Shown: positions 16,988 to 24,830 of the stretch, one piece after another
Layout: every line of letters begins with the position of its first letter
Numbering within the stretch: position 1 is the stretch's first letter
Assembly (NCBI RefSeq): GCF_900109045.1
Contig: NZ_FNYL01000001.1
Span: forward strand, 849,017 to 913,016
DNA length: 64,000 nt
From: Dyadobacter sp. SG02
GTDB taxonomy: Bacteria > Bacteroidota > Bacteroidia > Cytophagales > Spirosomataceae
Reading direction: 5' to 3'
Translations under genes and position numbers: made by a program
Notes under the pieces: generated by a model
What the model saw: the letters and a program-made list of their open reading frames with translations, nothing else
Told to the model about the DNA's origin: nothing
Databases searched by the model: none

Positions 16988-18763
16988 TTACATCGTCCCA
17001 ATCTTATGCACCTCCTTGTACTGAATCCGGTAAAGATTCGCATATGCCCCATCCTTTTCCAGCAATTGCTCGTGGTTGCCTTCCTCCACGATCCTTCCTT
17101 TATCTACCACAATAATTTTATCCGCCTCCTGGATCGTCGATAACCGGTGCGCAATCACAATAGCCGTGCGGCCGTGCATCAGGTTTTCTATCGCATGCTG
17201 GATCAGTTCCTCCGTTTCGCTATCCACGGACGATGTTGCCTCATCGAGCACGATGATCTTCGGCTCGTGCACCATTGCGCGTACGAAGGAAATGAGCTGC
17301 CGCTGCCCTACCGAGAGCGTCGCGCCGCGTTCCATTACATTATAAGTATAGCCGCCGGGCAAGCGCTCGATAAAATCATGTACACCCACCAGTTTTGCGG
17401 CTTCTACAATCTTTTCGCGGGTAATACTCTCATCACCAAGCCGGATATTGTTTTCAATGGTATCTGAGAAAAGGAAAACATCCTGCAATACCACCCCGAT
17501 GTGCTTGCGCAATGCATTCAGCTCATAATCATGCACTTCTACACCATCGACGTAGATATTTCCTTTATTAATCTCGTACAAACGCGTGAGCAGGTTGATA
17601 ATCGACGATTTCCCGGCCCCGGTTGCGCCCACGAAGGCAATGGTCTCCCCTTCTTTTACTTTAAAATTAATATCCCTTAAAACGTATTCTTCATCATTAT
17701 AAGCGAACCACACATGCTTGAATTCCACATTACCCTTAATCGATTCCGGCGCAAATGTGCCTTCATTGGAAGTATATTCATCGCTGTCTAGCAGTTTAAG
17801 AATGCGGTCGGTACTGACGATCCCCATTTGCAGTGTATTGAAACGGTCGGCGAGCTGGCGGATCGGACGGAAGAAAAGGTTGATAAACATCACAAACGCC
17901 GTAACCGTACCGAACGTGATCTCTGCCCCCAAAATTTGCTTCGAACCATACCAAACCACCAGACCAGTACCCGCCGCCGCGATCACGTCCGCCACCGGAT
18001 AATAAACCGAGTAGTATAGAATAGACCGTATGTTCGCATTGCGGTGCACCTTGTTAATCTCTCTGAATTTCTTGAATTCAATGTCCTCGCTGCTGAAAAT
18101 CTGCACGATCCCCATTCCGGTGATGTGTTCCTGCACGAATGCATTAAGATTGGAAACAGCCGCGCGCACTTCGTTGAACGAATCCTTGATCTTTTCCTTG
18201 AAAACATAAGTACAGAAAAGCATCAGCGGGATCATCGAAAGACTGATGATCGAGAGCTTCCAGTCGGTGTAGAACATCACGGCGATGATCAGTACCAGTT
18301 GCAGAATATCCCCGGCAATGGCTGCCATACCGTCGCTGAACACGTTGGACAGCGTTTCGACGTCCGAAATGGTACGGGTTACCAACCGGCCGATGGGGGT
18401 ATTATCAAAGAATTTGAGCCTCAAACCGATAATCTTCTGGTAGAGCTGCACGCGGATATCGCGGATAATGTACTGCCCGAGCCAGCCCGACATATAGGTG
18501 TTCCAAAACTGGGCGATGCCCTGCAAAACCGTTACAACCAACATGACAACGAGCATTACCGTCAATTGCGAGTAGTCGCCATTGGCAATAGGTGTATCGA
18601 TCGTGTACTTGATCAGCAGGGGCGTCAACGGCGCCAGTACCGCATTGAGCAATATGATGGCAATGAGCAGGTAAAACTGCTTCTGGTAAGGTCGAACGAA
18701 TGTGTATAGACGCCTTAGGGTGGGAAGATCGAATATCTGGCCGCTTTTGGTTTCCTGGTTCAC
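16988..18763 (-). CDS. ABC exporter, fused permease and ATPase (MsbA/MdlB-like), GTG start
   Basis: The 591-residue half-transporter has six membrane helices in its first ~320 residues (for example QFYLLIAIILLNAVLAPLTPLLI and VMLVVMLVVTVLQGIAQFW). A nucleotide-binding domain follows, with Walker A GATGAGKSS, signature LSVGQRQ (a Val for the usual Gly), Walker B IIVLDEATSSVD and the H-loop VIAHRLST. It presumably works as a homodimer exporting a lipid, drug or peptide; the substrate cannot be told from sequence. The start is GTG at 18763, as no upstream in-frame ATG exists. A TACCTTTG promoter element 46 bases upstream supports it. It appears monocistronic. Confidence 0.9.
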   Translation of the reverse strand: MNQETKSGQIFDLPTLRRLYTFVRPYQKQFYLLIAIILLNAVLAPLTPLLIKYTIDTPIANGDYSQLTVMLVVMLVVTVLQGIAQFWNTYMSGWLGQYIIRDIRVQLYQKIIGLRLKFFDNTPIGRLVTRTISDVETLSNVFSDGMAAIAGDILQLVLIIAVMFYTDWKLSIISLSMIPLMLFCTYVFKEKIKDSFNEVRAAVSNLNAFVQEHITGMGIVQIFSSEDIEFKKFREINKVHRNANIRSILYYSVYYPVADVIAAAGTGLVVWYGSKQILGAEITFGTVTAFVMFINLFFRPIRQLADRFNTLQMGIVSTDRILKLLDSDEYTSNEGTFAPESIKGNVEFKHVWFAYNDEEYVLRDINFKVKEGETIAFVGATGAGKSSIINLLTRLYEINKGNIYVDGVEVHDYELNALRKHIGVVLQDVFLFSDTIENNIRLGDESITREKIVEAAKLVGVHDFIERLPGGYTYNVMERGATLSVGQRQLISFVRAMVHEPKIIVLDEATSSVDSETEELIQHAIENLMHGRTAIVIAHRLSTIQEADKIIVVDKGRIVEEGNHEQLLEKDGAYANLYRIQYKEVHKIGTM

Positions 18764-18808
18764 CGGGTAGCTATTAGGTAATACAGTGGTTGTCTTGGAT
18801 CAACAATG

Positions 18809-18816
18809 CAAAGGTA
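18809..18816 (-). promoter_or_regulatory. -7 promoter element of the ABC exporter gene
   Basis: On the minus strand the sequence reads TACCTTTG, matching TAnnTTTG. The expected transcription start leaves a leader of about 40 bases before the GTG start. No clear -33 box is seen. Confidence 0.45.
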
Positions 18817-18910
18817 GAAAATGTCACAGAGGGGATAAAAAATCTGCCAATCGGCACATATCTTTTTCAAATACACTACATTAACGTTTCAAAGCCTCGA
18901 TATCGTCAAA

Positions 18911-19465
18911 ATGGAGCTGTTTCTGAGTTTATGTCTGGGAATAGGGCTGAGCGCGAGCTGCGGTTTCAGGATATTCCTGCCCATGCTGGTCGCGAATGTC
19001 GCCGCTATGAACGGCTGGATCACGCCGGGTGAGCAATTCGGGTGGCTGAGCACCTGGACGGCATTCTTCGCATTGGGCACGGCAACATTGCTGGAAATAG
19101 CCGCCTATTACATTCCGTTCGTCGACAACCTGCTCGATACCGTTGCTACGCCCGCGGCCGTGGTTGCCGGAACATTGCTCACTACATCATTCATCGATAT
19201 TGATAATCCAATGCTGCATTGGGGGTTAGGGCTCATCCTTGGCGGCGGTACAGCCGGATTGGTGCAGGCAGGTACGGGTATTTTGCGGTTGCTTTCGTCC
19301 AAGACAACGGCGGGTATCGGCAATCCTGTGGTTTCAACCGCTGAGAATGTGGCGTCGTTCGGGCTCTCAGGTCTTGCGGTATTTCTGCCTGTAATCGCCC
19401 TGGCACTGGTAGTTTTGCTGGCTGTGTGGCTTTTGAAACGATTAACGAATTTGAAAAAGTCTTGA
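18911..19465 (+). CDS. DUF4126 membrane protein
   Basis: The 184-residue protein is strongly hydrophobic, with about five or six predicted membrane segments, including LFLSLCLGIGLSASCGFRIF, WLSTWTAFFALGTATLLEIA and a final VFLPVIALALVVLLAVWLL followed by positively charged KRLTNLKKS. The N-terminal GIGLSASCGFRIFLPMLVANVAA and YIPFVDNLLDTVATPAAVVAGT are DUF4126 features. The function is unknown. It lies three bases ahead of an AraC-type regulator on the same strand, so the two may be co-transcribed, and it is divergent from the ABC exporter gene. Confidence 0.82.
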   Translation: MELFLSLCLGIGLSASCGFRIFLPMLVANVAAMNGWITPGEQFGWLSTWTAFFALGTATLLEIAAYYIPFVDNLLDTVATPAAVVAGTLLTTSFIDIDNPMLHWGLGLILGGGTAGLVQAGTGILRLLSSKTTAGIGNPVVSTAENVASFGLSGLAVFLPVIALALVVLLAVWLLKRLTNLKKS

Positions 19466-19468
19466 TGC

Positions 19469-20452
19469 ATGGTTTTCGTGTCTGATGCAATCCCGGTCCA
19501 TTCGCTTCCAAAAACACCCAGCCAGGTACCCGCATTAAAGATTTTCAGGTTTAAAAACAGTGCCGAGGTGCAAAAGGACGGGACTATCCAGTCCGGGACT
19601 ATCCAGTCGGGGACCGTCCAGTCCGGGACTATCCAGTCGGGTCCCGTGTCCCTGCCCATTACCCCCCTCCCGACCGACGCGCCGCACCGGCACACCTATT
19701 ACGAGATCCTGTTCATCGAAGAAGGGCAAGGTTTTCACGAAATCGACTTTCATTCTTATAATATCCAGGGTGCCGGACTGCATTTTCTGACGCCCGGCCA
19801 AGTGCATTTGCTTACGTTTTCAAGTTCTTTTCAAGGGTATATCGTCGCGTTTTCGGAGGACTTTTACACATTTTATAATCCGATGAACCCGTCGCTTTCG
19901 CAGCTGCCATTCTTCCAACCGGCGCGCAGGCAACCGATCATCACGCTGTCCGACGGCGACAAGCATTACTTCCACAATATCCTCGAAAACATGGTCACCG
20001 ACCATTTGAATGCTGAAACAGACCAAACGCTCATCGGACGGTATTTGGGATTGCTATTACAAAAATGCGCCTTCCTGACCCAACACAATGCCCAGCCTGC
20101 CGAATCGTCTGCATTGAGCGTACCAGAACTAGCAGGGCGCTTTCAGGAACTGGTGGAGAAGAATTTCAGGCAAATGCATGAAGTGCAGCAATATGCCGCC
20201 CAGCTATCGGTTACACCCGATTATTTAAGTAAAATCATCAAAAAACACCTCGGTATCTCCTGCCAGGAATACATTCTCGACAAGCTGCTGCTTGAAGCCA
20301 AACGGCTCCTGGTATTCTCTAACCTAAGCAGCAAAGAAATCGCCTACCACATTCATATGGACGACCCCTCCTATTTCAGCCGTATCTTCAAAAAGAAAAC
20401 CGGGCTTACTCCCGCCGAGTACCGCGAGCATGTTCGGAAAAGTACCATTTAA
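19469..20452 (+). CDS. AraC-family transcriptional regulator with internal pentapeptide repeat
   Basis: The 327-residue regulator has an N-terminal cupin-like sensor (HRHTYYEILFIEEGQGFHEIDFHSYN, GLHFLTPGQVHLL). Its C-terminal AraC domain has two helix-turn-helix motifs (VQQYAAQLSVTPDYLSKIIKK and SSKEIAYHIHMDDPSYFSRIFKKKTG), ending in the typical TPAEYRE. Residues 38-57 are four perfect copies of a G-T-[IV]-Q-S unit inserted before the cupin; this is unusual for the family. The gene ends 92 bases before the GH88 operon and faces the same way, so it is the likely regulator of that operon. The ATG at 19469 follows the DUF4126 stop by three bases. Confidence 0.88.
   Translation: MVFVSDAIPVHSLPKTPSQVPALKIFRFKNSAEVQKDGTIQSGTIQSGTVQSGTIQSGPVSLPITPLPTDAPHRHTYYEILFIEEGQGFHEIDFHSYNIQGAGLHFLTPGQVHLLTFSSSFQGYIVAFSEDFYTFYNPMNPSLSQLPFFQPARRQPIITLSDGDKHYFHNILENMVTDHLNAETDQTLIGRYLGLLLQKCAFLTQHNAQPAESSALSVPELAGRFQELVEKNFRQMHEVQQYAAQLSVTPDYLSKIIKKHLGISCQEYILDKLLLEAKRLLVFSNLSSKEIAYHIHMDDPSYFSRIFKKKTGLTPAEYREHVRKSTI
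19580..19639 (+). repeat. In-frame 15-bp tandem repeat, four copies, inside the AraC gene
   Basis: Units of GGGACTATCCAGTCC start at 19580, 19595, 19610 and 19625. They differ only at a few bases (final C/G; ACC GTC for ACT ATC in unit 3). A fifth, degenerate unit follows. Since 15 is a multiple of 3, gain or loss of units keeps the frame. Confidence 0.9.
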
Positions 20453-20467
20453 TAGCAAATTTGTACC

Positions 20468-20498
20468 TTGCTATCGCTTTTTGCTGCAAATATCTTTG
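20468..20498 (+). promoter_or_regulatory. Promoter of the GH88 catabolic operon
   Basis: TTG (20468-20470), a 20-base spacer and TATCTTTG (20491-20498) match the Bacteroidota -33/-7 layout. This leaves a leader of about 40 bases before the ATG at 20545. Confidence 0.65.
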
Positions 20499-20544
20499 TA
20501 TTATCCAAAATTAAAATGGCTAAATAATACTATTGATATAAGTT

Positions 20545-21927
20545 ATGCAGATAAAAAACGAACTGACGGCCGCTTCACTTCAATCTAAAATCGACCGGTT
20601 CTGGGAGGTTTCCGGCGAGAAAATCAAGCTCATTAATAAAGAGTACGACAACTCGAAAGGAACCCCGGTTTTCACGGTAAATGGAAAGTATACCCTTCGC
20701 GGCTGGACGGAATGGACGCAGGGCTTTCAGTATGGGGCCGAAGTACTGCAATTCGACGCAACCCGTGACGAAAGTTACCTCGCGAGCGCCCGCAAGAACA
20801 CTGTACAATCCATGGCTTCGCACGTGGGACATTTCGGCGTACACGATCATGGTTTCAACAATGTGAGTACTTACGGCAATCTCCTGCGCCTGATGAACGA
20901 AGGTGTTATCCCGGAAAACGAATGGGAGCGTAACTTCTATGAAATCGCTTTGAAAGTGTCGGGAGCGGTGCAGGCGCGTCGCTGGACTACCATTAAAAAT
21001 GGCCAGGGCTTTATCCATTCCTTCAACGGGCCGCACTCTTTGTTTGTGGATACGATCCGCTCGGTACGTGCGCTGATTGTCTCGCATTTGCTCGGACATA
21101 GCTACATGGGCGAGAATGACCTGAAAACCAGTCTGCTCGAACGCGGAACGTTGCATTCCATTGCCACGGCCAATTATTCGGTTTACTACGGCGAAGGCCG
21201 CGACAGTTACGACCTTTGGGGCCGTACGGCGCATGAAAGCGTATTCAATACCAACGACGGAAATTACCGCTGCCCCAATTCACAGCAAGGCTTCTCGGGC
21301 TTCACCACCTGGACGCGCGGCCTCGCATGGGCGATGGTTGGGTTCGCCGAACAGCTCGAATCGTTGGCCAGCTTCTCCGACGAAGAACTGGCACCGCTAG
21401 GCGGCCGTGCCGAAATCGAACGCATTTACCTCAAAGCGGCACAAGCTACCAGTGATTTTTACATTGCCAATACGGCATCCGACGGTATTCCTTACTGGGA
21501 TACCGGCGCTCCCCAAATACACAAACTCGGAGATTACACTTCCCGGGTTTCCGATCCTTACAACGAATTCGAACCGATTGACAGCTCGGCGGCGGCCATC
21601 GGCTCGCAAGGGCTGCTTCGTTTAGGCAAGTATTTGAATGACAAAGGACAAAGCGAAGCCGGGAATCGCTACTGGCAGGCCGGTCTCACAGCCGTGGATT
21701 CGCTTTTCGCGGAGCCTTACCTCTCGACTGATCCTACGCACCAGGGTTTAATCCTGCATTCGATCTACCACCGTCCGAATGGCTGGGACAATATCCCCGC
21801 CGGCCAGAAGATCCCATGCGGCGAATCGAGCATGTGGGGCGATTACCATGCGAGAGAAGTAGCCCTTTACCTGCACCGGATCAATAAGGGGCTGCCTTAT
21901 TACTCCTATCTGGGTGCAGTGAAGTGA
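20545..21927 (+). CDS. GH88-like glycoside hydrolase (unsaturated glucuronyl hydrolase family)
   Basis: The 460-residue protein has no signal peptide, so it should act in the cytoplasm. It fits the (alpha/alpha)6-barrel GH88 family: GWTEWTQGFQYGAEVLQF at the start, HDHGFNN with candidate catalytic D101, and SLFVDTIRS with the second candidate D169. The end is GESSMWGDYHAREVALYLHRI. GH88 enzymes hydrate the vinyl ether of 4,5-unsaturated uronic acid oligosaccharides left by polysaccharide lyases. No lyase is encoded here, so the exact substrate is open. It is the first gene of a five-gene run ending in an MFS transporter. A palindromic element lies between it and the next gene. Confidence 0.8.
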   Translation: MQIKNELTAASLQSKIDRFWEVSGEKIKLINKEYDNSKGTPVFTVNGKYTLRGWTEWTQGFQYGAEVLQFDATRDESYLASARKNTVQSMASHVGHFGVHDHGFNNVSTYGNLLRLMNEGVIPENEWERNFYEIALKVSGAVQARRWTTIKNGQGFIHSFNGPHSLFVDTIRSVRALIVSHLLGHSYMGENDLKTSLLERGTLHSIATANYSVYYGEGRDSYDLWGRTAHESVFNTNDGNYRCPNSQQGFSGFTTWTRGLAWAMVGFAEQLESLASFSDEELAPLGGRAEIERIYLKAAQATSDFYIANTASDGIPYWDTGAPQIHKLGDYTSRVSDPYNEFEPIDSSAAAIGSQGLLRLGKYLNDKGQSEAGNRYWQAGLTAVDSLFAEPYLSTDPTHQGLILHSIYHRPNGWDNIPAGQKIPCGESSMWGDYHAREVALYLHRINKGLPYYSYLGAVK

Positions 21928-21934
21928 CGTTACA

Positions 21935-21985
21935 GTCATCCTGAGCAGACGAGACCGCCCGGCGGCCCGGTCCGCACAGGATGAC
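21935..21985. repeat. REP-like palindrome GTCATCCTG...CAGGATGAC
   Basis: GTCATCCTG (21935-21943) pairs with CAGGATGAC (21977-21985), with a GC-rich GACCG/CGGTC core inside. The TCATCCTGAG outer arm resembles intergenic palindromes common in Bacteroidota. A TTTTTTAAAAAA palindrome follows near 22021-22032. Confidence 0.6.
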
Positions 21986-22062
21986 ATACGGACAGCGCTC
22001 GTAGCTGACAGTAGCGACTCTTTTTTAAAAAAGTTATCAGAATCCATAACCATTTCTCCGAA

Positions 22063-22887
22063 TTGGAAAACATAACACTCGACCGGTGCTGTATCCACAC
22101 CATTACGACCAAACCCTGGGGGCTTTCGGAGGCGGTGGAAAACTATGCTGCTGCCGGTGTAAAAGGCATTAGCGTCTGGCAGAATGCCACGGAAGGGATC
22201 GGGCCGCACCGCGCGGGCGAGATTATCCGGGCTGCCGGGCTGGAAATCGTCTCTTACGTACGTGGCGGGTTTTTCCCGCATACCAGCAGCGCAGGACGCG
22301 CGCAGGCGATCGATCATAACCGCAAGCTCCTCGAAGAAGCCGCAGCTTTGGGAGCGCCGATGATCGTCCTGGTATGTGGTGCCTCTCCCGATCAGTCGCT
22401 GGAAACCTCCCGCGACCAGATTCGCGAAGGCATTGCAGCCATTCTCCCACTGGCTGAAAAACTGGGCGTAAAGCTGGCCATCGAGCCGTTGCACCCGATG
22501 TACGCCGCAGACCGTTCGGCCATTAATACCATGGCGCAAGCCAATGATATGGCTGAGTATTTCAAATCGCCGTTTGTAGGCGTAGCGGTGGATGTGTACC
22601 ATTTGTGGTGGGACGGCGACCTCGAAAAGGAGATCGCACGCTGCGGTGCAAATGGCAACCTGCTTGCCTACCACGTCTGCGACTGGAAAGTGAATACCAT
22701 CGATCTTTTAAATGACCGCGGCTTAATGGGTGAAGGATGTATTGATTTGAAGAAAATCAGAGGCTGGGTAGAAGCTACGGGTTTCGATGGCTTTTGCGAA
22801 GTAGAGATTTTCTCGAATATCCATTGGGCGAAGGACCAGCATTTGTTTTTAAATGAAATAACAGAAGCATTTCTCAAAACCGTATAA
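22063..22887 (+). CDS. Sugar phosphate isomerase/epimerase-family TIM barrel, TTG start
   Basis: The 274-residue protein is a xylose-isomerase-like TIM barrel (PF01261 type). Expected metal-site stretches are LAIEPLHPMY (E), VDVYHLWWD (D/H), LAYHVCDWK (H) and FCEVEIFS (E). Such enzymes isomerise or epimerise sugars or keto-acids, and many in the family have unknown substrates. The start is TTG at 22063: no in-frame ATG precedes it, and the first internal Met would delete the first strands of the barrel. It ends 5 bases before the Gfo/Idh/MocA gene. Lying between a GH88 enzyme and two dehydrogenases, it probably handles the released keto-sugar. Confidence 0.82.
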   Translation: MENITLDRCCIHTITTKPWGLSEAVENYAAAGVKGISVWQNATEGIGPHRAGEIIRAAGLEIVSYVRGGFFPHTSSAGRAQAIDHNRKLLEEAAALGAPMIVLVCGASPDQSLETSRDQIREGIAAILPLAEKLGVKLAIEPLHPMYAADRSAINTMAQANDMAEYFKSPFVGVAVDVYHLWWDGDLEKEIARCGANGNLLAYHVCDWKVNTIDLLNDRGLMGEGCIDLKKIRGWVEATGFDGFCEVEIFSNIHWAKDQHLFLNEITEAFLKTV

Positions 22888-22892
22888 CAACA

Positions 22893-24038
22893 ATGACAAC
22901 ACATACCATTGGCATTATCATGAACGGCGTAACCGGCCGTATGGGTACCAACCAGCATTTGCTGCGTTCGATCAAAGCCATTATCGAGCAAGGCGGCGTG
23001 AAGATATCTTCCGACGAGGTGATCATGCCCGACCCGATCCTGGTAGGTCGCAATGAGTCGAAGCTGCAAGCACTTTGCAAGCAATCGGGCGTTCAGAAAT
23101 ACACTACCGACCTGGATTCGGTCATGTCCGATCCCCATTACCAGATCTATTTCGATGCGCAGGTAACCGGTCGTCGTGCGGCGGCGGTGAAGAAGGCCAT
23201 ACAGGCTGGAAAGCATATTTATTGTGAAAAACCAACCGGTACTACTACCGAGGAGGCATTGGAACTCTATGATCTTGCTACCAAAGCAGGTTTGAAAAAC
23301 GGTGTAGTGCAGGATAAGCTGTGGTTGCCAGGTTTGGTCAAATTGAAAAGACTGATGGAAGCCGGCTTCTTCGGAAAAATCCTTTCGGTAAGAGGCGAAT
23401 TTGGTTACTGGGTTTTCGAAGGAACCAGTATTCCGGCACAGCGCCCTTCATGGAACTACCGCAAGGAAGACGACGGCGGCATTATCGTGGATATGCTCTG
23501 TCACTGGCGATATGTGCTCGACAATCTTTTTGGCAATGTAAAAGCCGTTTCCTGCCTGGGCGCGACGCACATTCCCGAGCGCGTGGACGAGAATGGAAAT
23601 ACCTATAAATGTACCGCCGACGACGCCTGCTATGCGACATTTGAACTGGAAGGCGATGTAATCGCGCATTTCAATTCATCCTGGACAGTACGCGTACGCC
23701 GCGACGACCTGCTCACATTGCAAGTGGACGGAACGCACGGCTCGGCCGTTGCCGGTCTGCGCGACTGCTACGTTCAGCATTATGGCAACACGCCAAAGCC
23801 GGTTTGGAACCCCGACATCGCGCAACCGATCCCCTTCTTCGATGGCTGGTCGAAGGTGCCCGAGCAGGAGATTTATGACAATGCATTCAAGGCACAATGG
23901 GAGCTGTTCCTGAAACATATAGTAAAAGACACGCCTTTCCCGTGGGATTTGAAAGCAGGCGCCCGTGGCGTGCAACTCGCCGAAAAAGGTCTCGAAAGCT
24001 GGGAGAAACGCCAATGGGTTGACGTGCAGGATCTATGA
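22893..24038 (+). CDS. Gfo/Idh/MocA family oxidoreductase (cytoplasmic)
   Basis: The 381-residue NAD(P)-dependent dehydrogenase starts with IGIIMNGVTGRMG, a Rossmann loop of the GxxGxxG type reminiscent of dihydrodipicolinate reductase. The family signature EKP is in KHIYCEKPTGTTTEEAL, and a C-terminal substrate domain holds GGIIVDMLCHWRYVLDNLFG, whose D and H are candidate catalytic residues. No signal peptide is present, unlike the Tat-exported paralogue at 27997-29109. Its stop overlaps the next gene's ATG (ATGA), so translation of the two is coupled. It probably oxidises or reduces a sugar acid; the substrate is unknown. Confidence 0.88.
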   Translation: MTTHTIGIIMNGVTGRMGTNQHLLRSIKAIIEQGGVKISSDEVIMPDPILVGRNESKLQALCKQSGVQKYTTDLDSVMSDPHYQIYFDAQVTGRRAAAVKKAIQAGKHIYCEKPTGTTTEEALELYDLATKAGLKNGVVQDKLWLPGLVKLKRLMEAGFFGKILSVRGEFGYWVFEGTSIPAQRPSWNYRKEDDGGIIVDMLCHWRYVLDNLFGNVKAVSCLGATHIPERVDENGNTYKCTADDACYATFELEGDVIAHFNSSWTVRVRRDDLLTLQVDGTHGSAVAGLRDCYVQHYGNTPKPVWNPDIAQPIPFFDGWSKVPEQEIYDNAFKAQWELFLKHIVKDTPFPWDLKAGARGVQLAEKGLESWEKRQWVDVQDL

Positions 24039-24805
24039 AAAAGACGGCATTAATCACCGGCGGGAGTCGTGGCATCGGTTTTGGCATTGCCAAAGCCCTT
24101 GCCAAAGAAGGATATAACCTGGCCATCAACGGCGTACGCGACGAGGCGGGCGCCGCCGATGCGCTCAATGAATTGCGCGAGCTGGGTGCGGAAGTGGCCT
24201 ATTGCCAGGGAAGCATTGCCAGCGCGGCTGATCGCGAGACTATTATCGAAAAAGCCTATTCCATTTTCGGGCAGATCAACCTGCTCGTCAACAATGCCGG
24301 CATAGCGCCGCGTGTAAGGCTCGATATTCTCGAAACGACCGTCGAGAACTACCAGGAAGTGATGACGACCAACCTCGAAGGCCCGTTCTTTTTCACCCAG
24401 GCCGTCGGCAAACGCATGGCGGCTGCGAAACAGGATAACCATGCATTTGAGGCGGCGATCATCTTCGTAACGTCTATTTCAGCCACCGTAGCGTCGATCA
24501 ATCGCGGTGAATATTGTATTTCAAAAGCGGGGCTTGCAATGACCAACCTGCTTTTCGCGGTGAGAATGGCCGAGTACAACATTCCTGTTTACGAAATCCG
24601 TCCGGGTATTATTTCCACCGACATGACTTCCAAAGTACAGGAGAAATACGACAACCTCTTCCAGAGCGGCATTGCATTGCAACCGCGCTGGGGCACACCC
24701 GAAGACGTCGGCAAAGCCGTGGCATCGCTCACGAGAGGCGATTTCCCCTACTCCACCGGCCAGGTGATCGGCGTAGACGGCGGAATGCTGATTGACAGGC
24801 TCTAA
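24035..24805 (+). CDS. Short-chain dehydrogenase (usually named 3-ketoacyl-ACP reductase)
   Basis: The 256-residue SDR has the cofactor motif GGSRGIGFGIA, NNAG, the active-site Ser/Tyr/Lys set with Y-C-I-S-K in GEYCISKAGLAM, and the family end GQVIGVDGGMLIDRL. Homologues are labelled 3-ketoacyl-ACP reductase, but nothing here points to fatty-acid synthesis. The operon context makes a sugar-acid dehydrogenase, comparable to KduD, more likely; this is inference. It overlaps the upstream gene by 4 bases and is followed 25 bases later by the MFS transporter. The ATG at 24035 gives a normal SDR N-terminus. Confidence 0.86.
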   Translation: MKKTALITGGSRGIGFGIAKALAKEGYNLAINGVRDEAGAADALNELRELGAEVAYCQGSIASAADRETIIEKAYSIFGQINLLVNNAGIAPRVRLDILETTVENYQEVMTTNLEGPFFFTQAVGKRMAAAKQDNHAFEAAIIFVTSISATVASINRGEYCISKAGLAMTNLLFAVRMAEYNIPVYEIRPGIISTDMTSKVQEKYDNLFQSGIALQPRWGTPEDVGKAVASLTRGDFPYSTGQVIGVDGGMLIDRL

Positions 24806-24830
24806 ACGACCTACTAAACATCCTAACCCT

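Noticed and set aside
21748..22674. Long minus-strand open frame (308 codons) opposite the GH88 and isomerase genes
   Set aside because: It lacks any family signature, and both plus-strand genes have clear motifs and coupled spacing; it is a shadow of GC-rich third positions.
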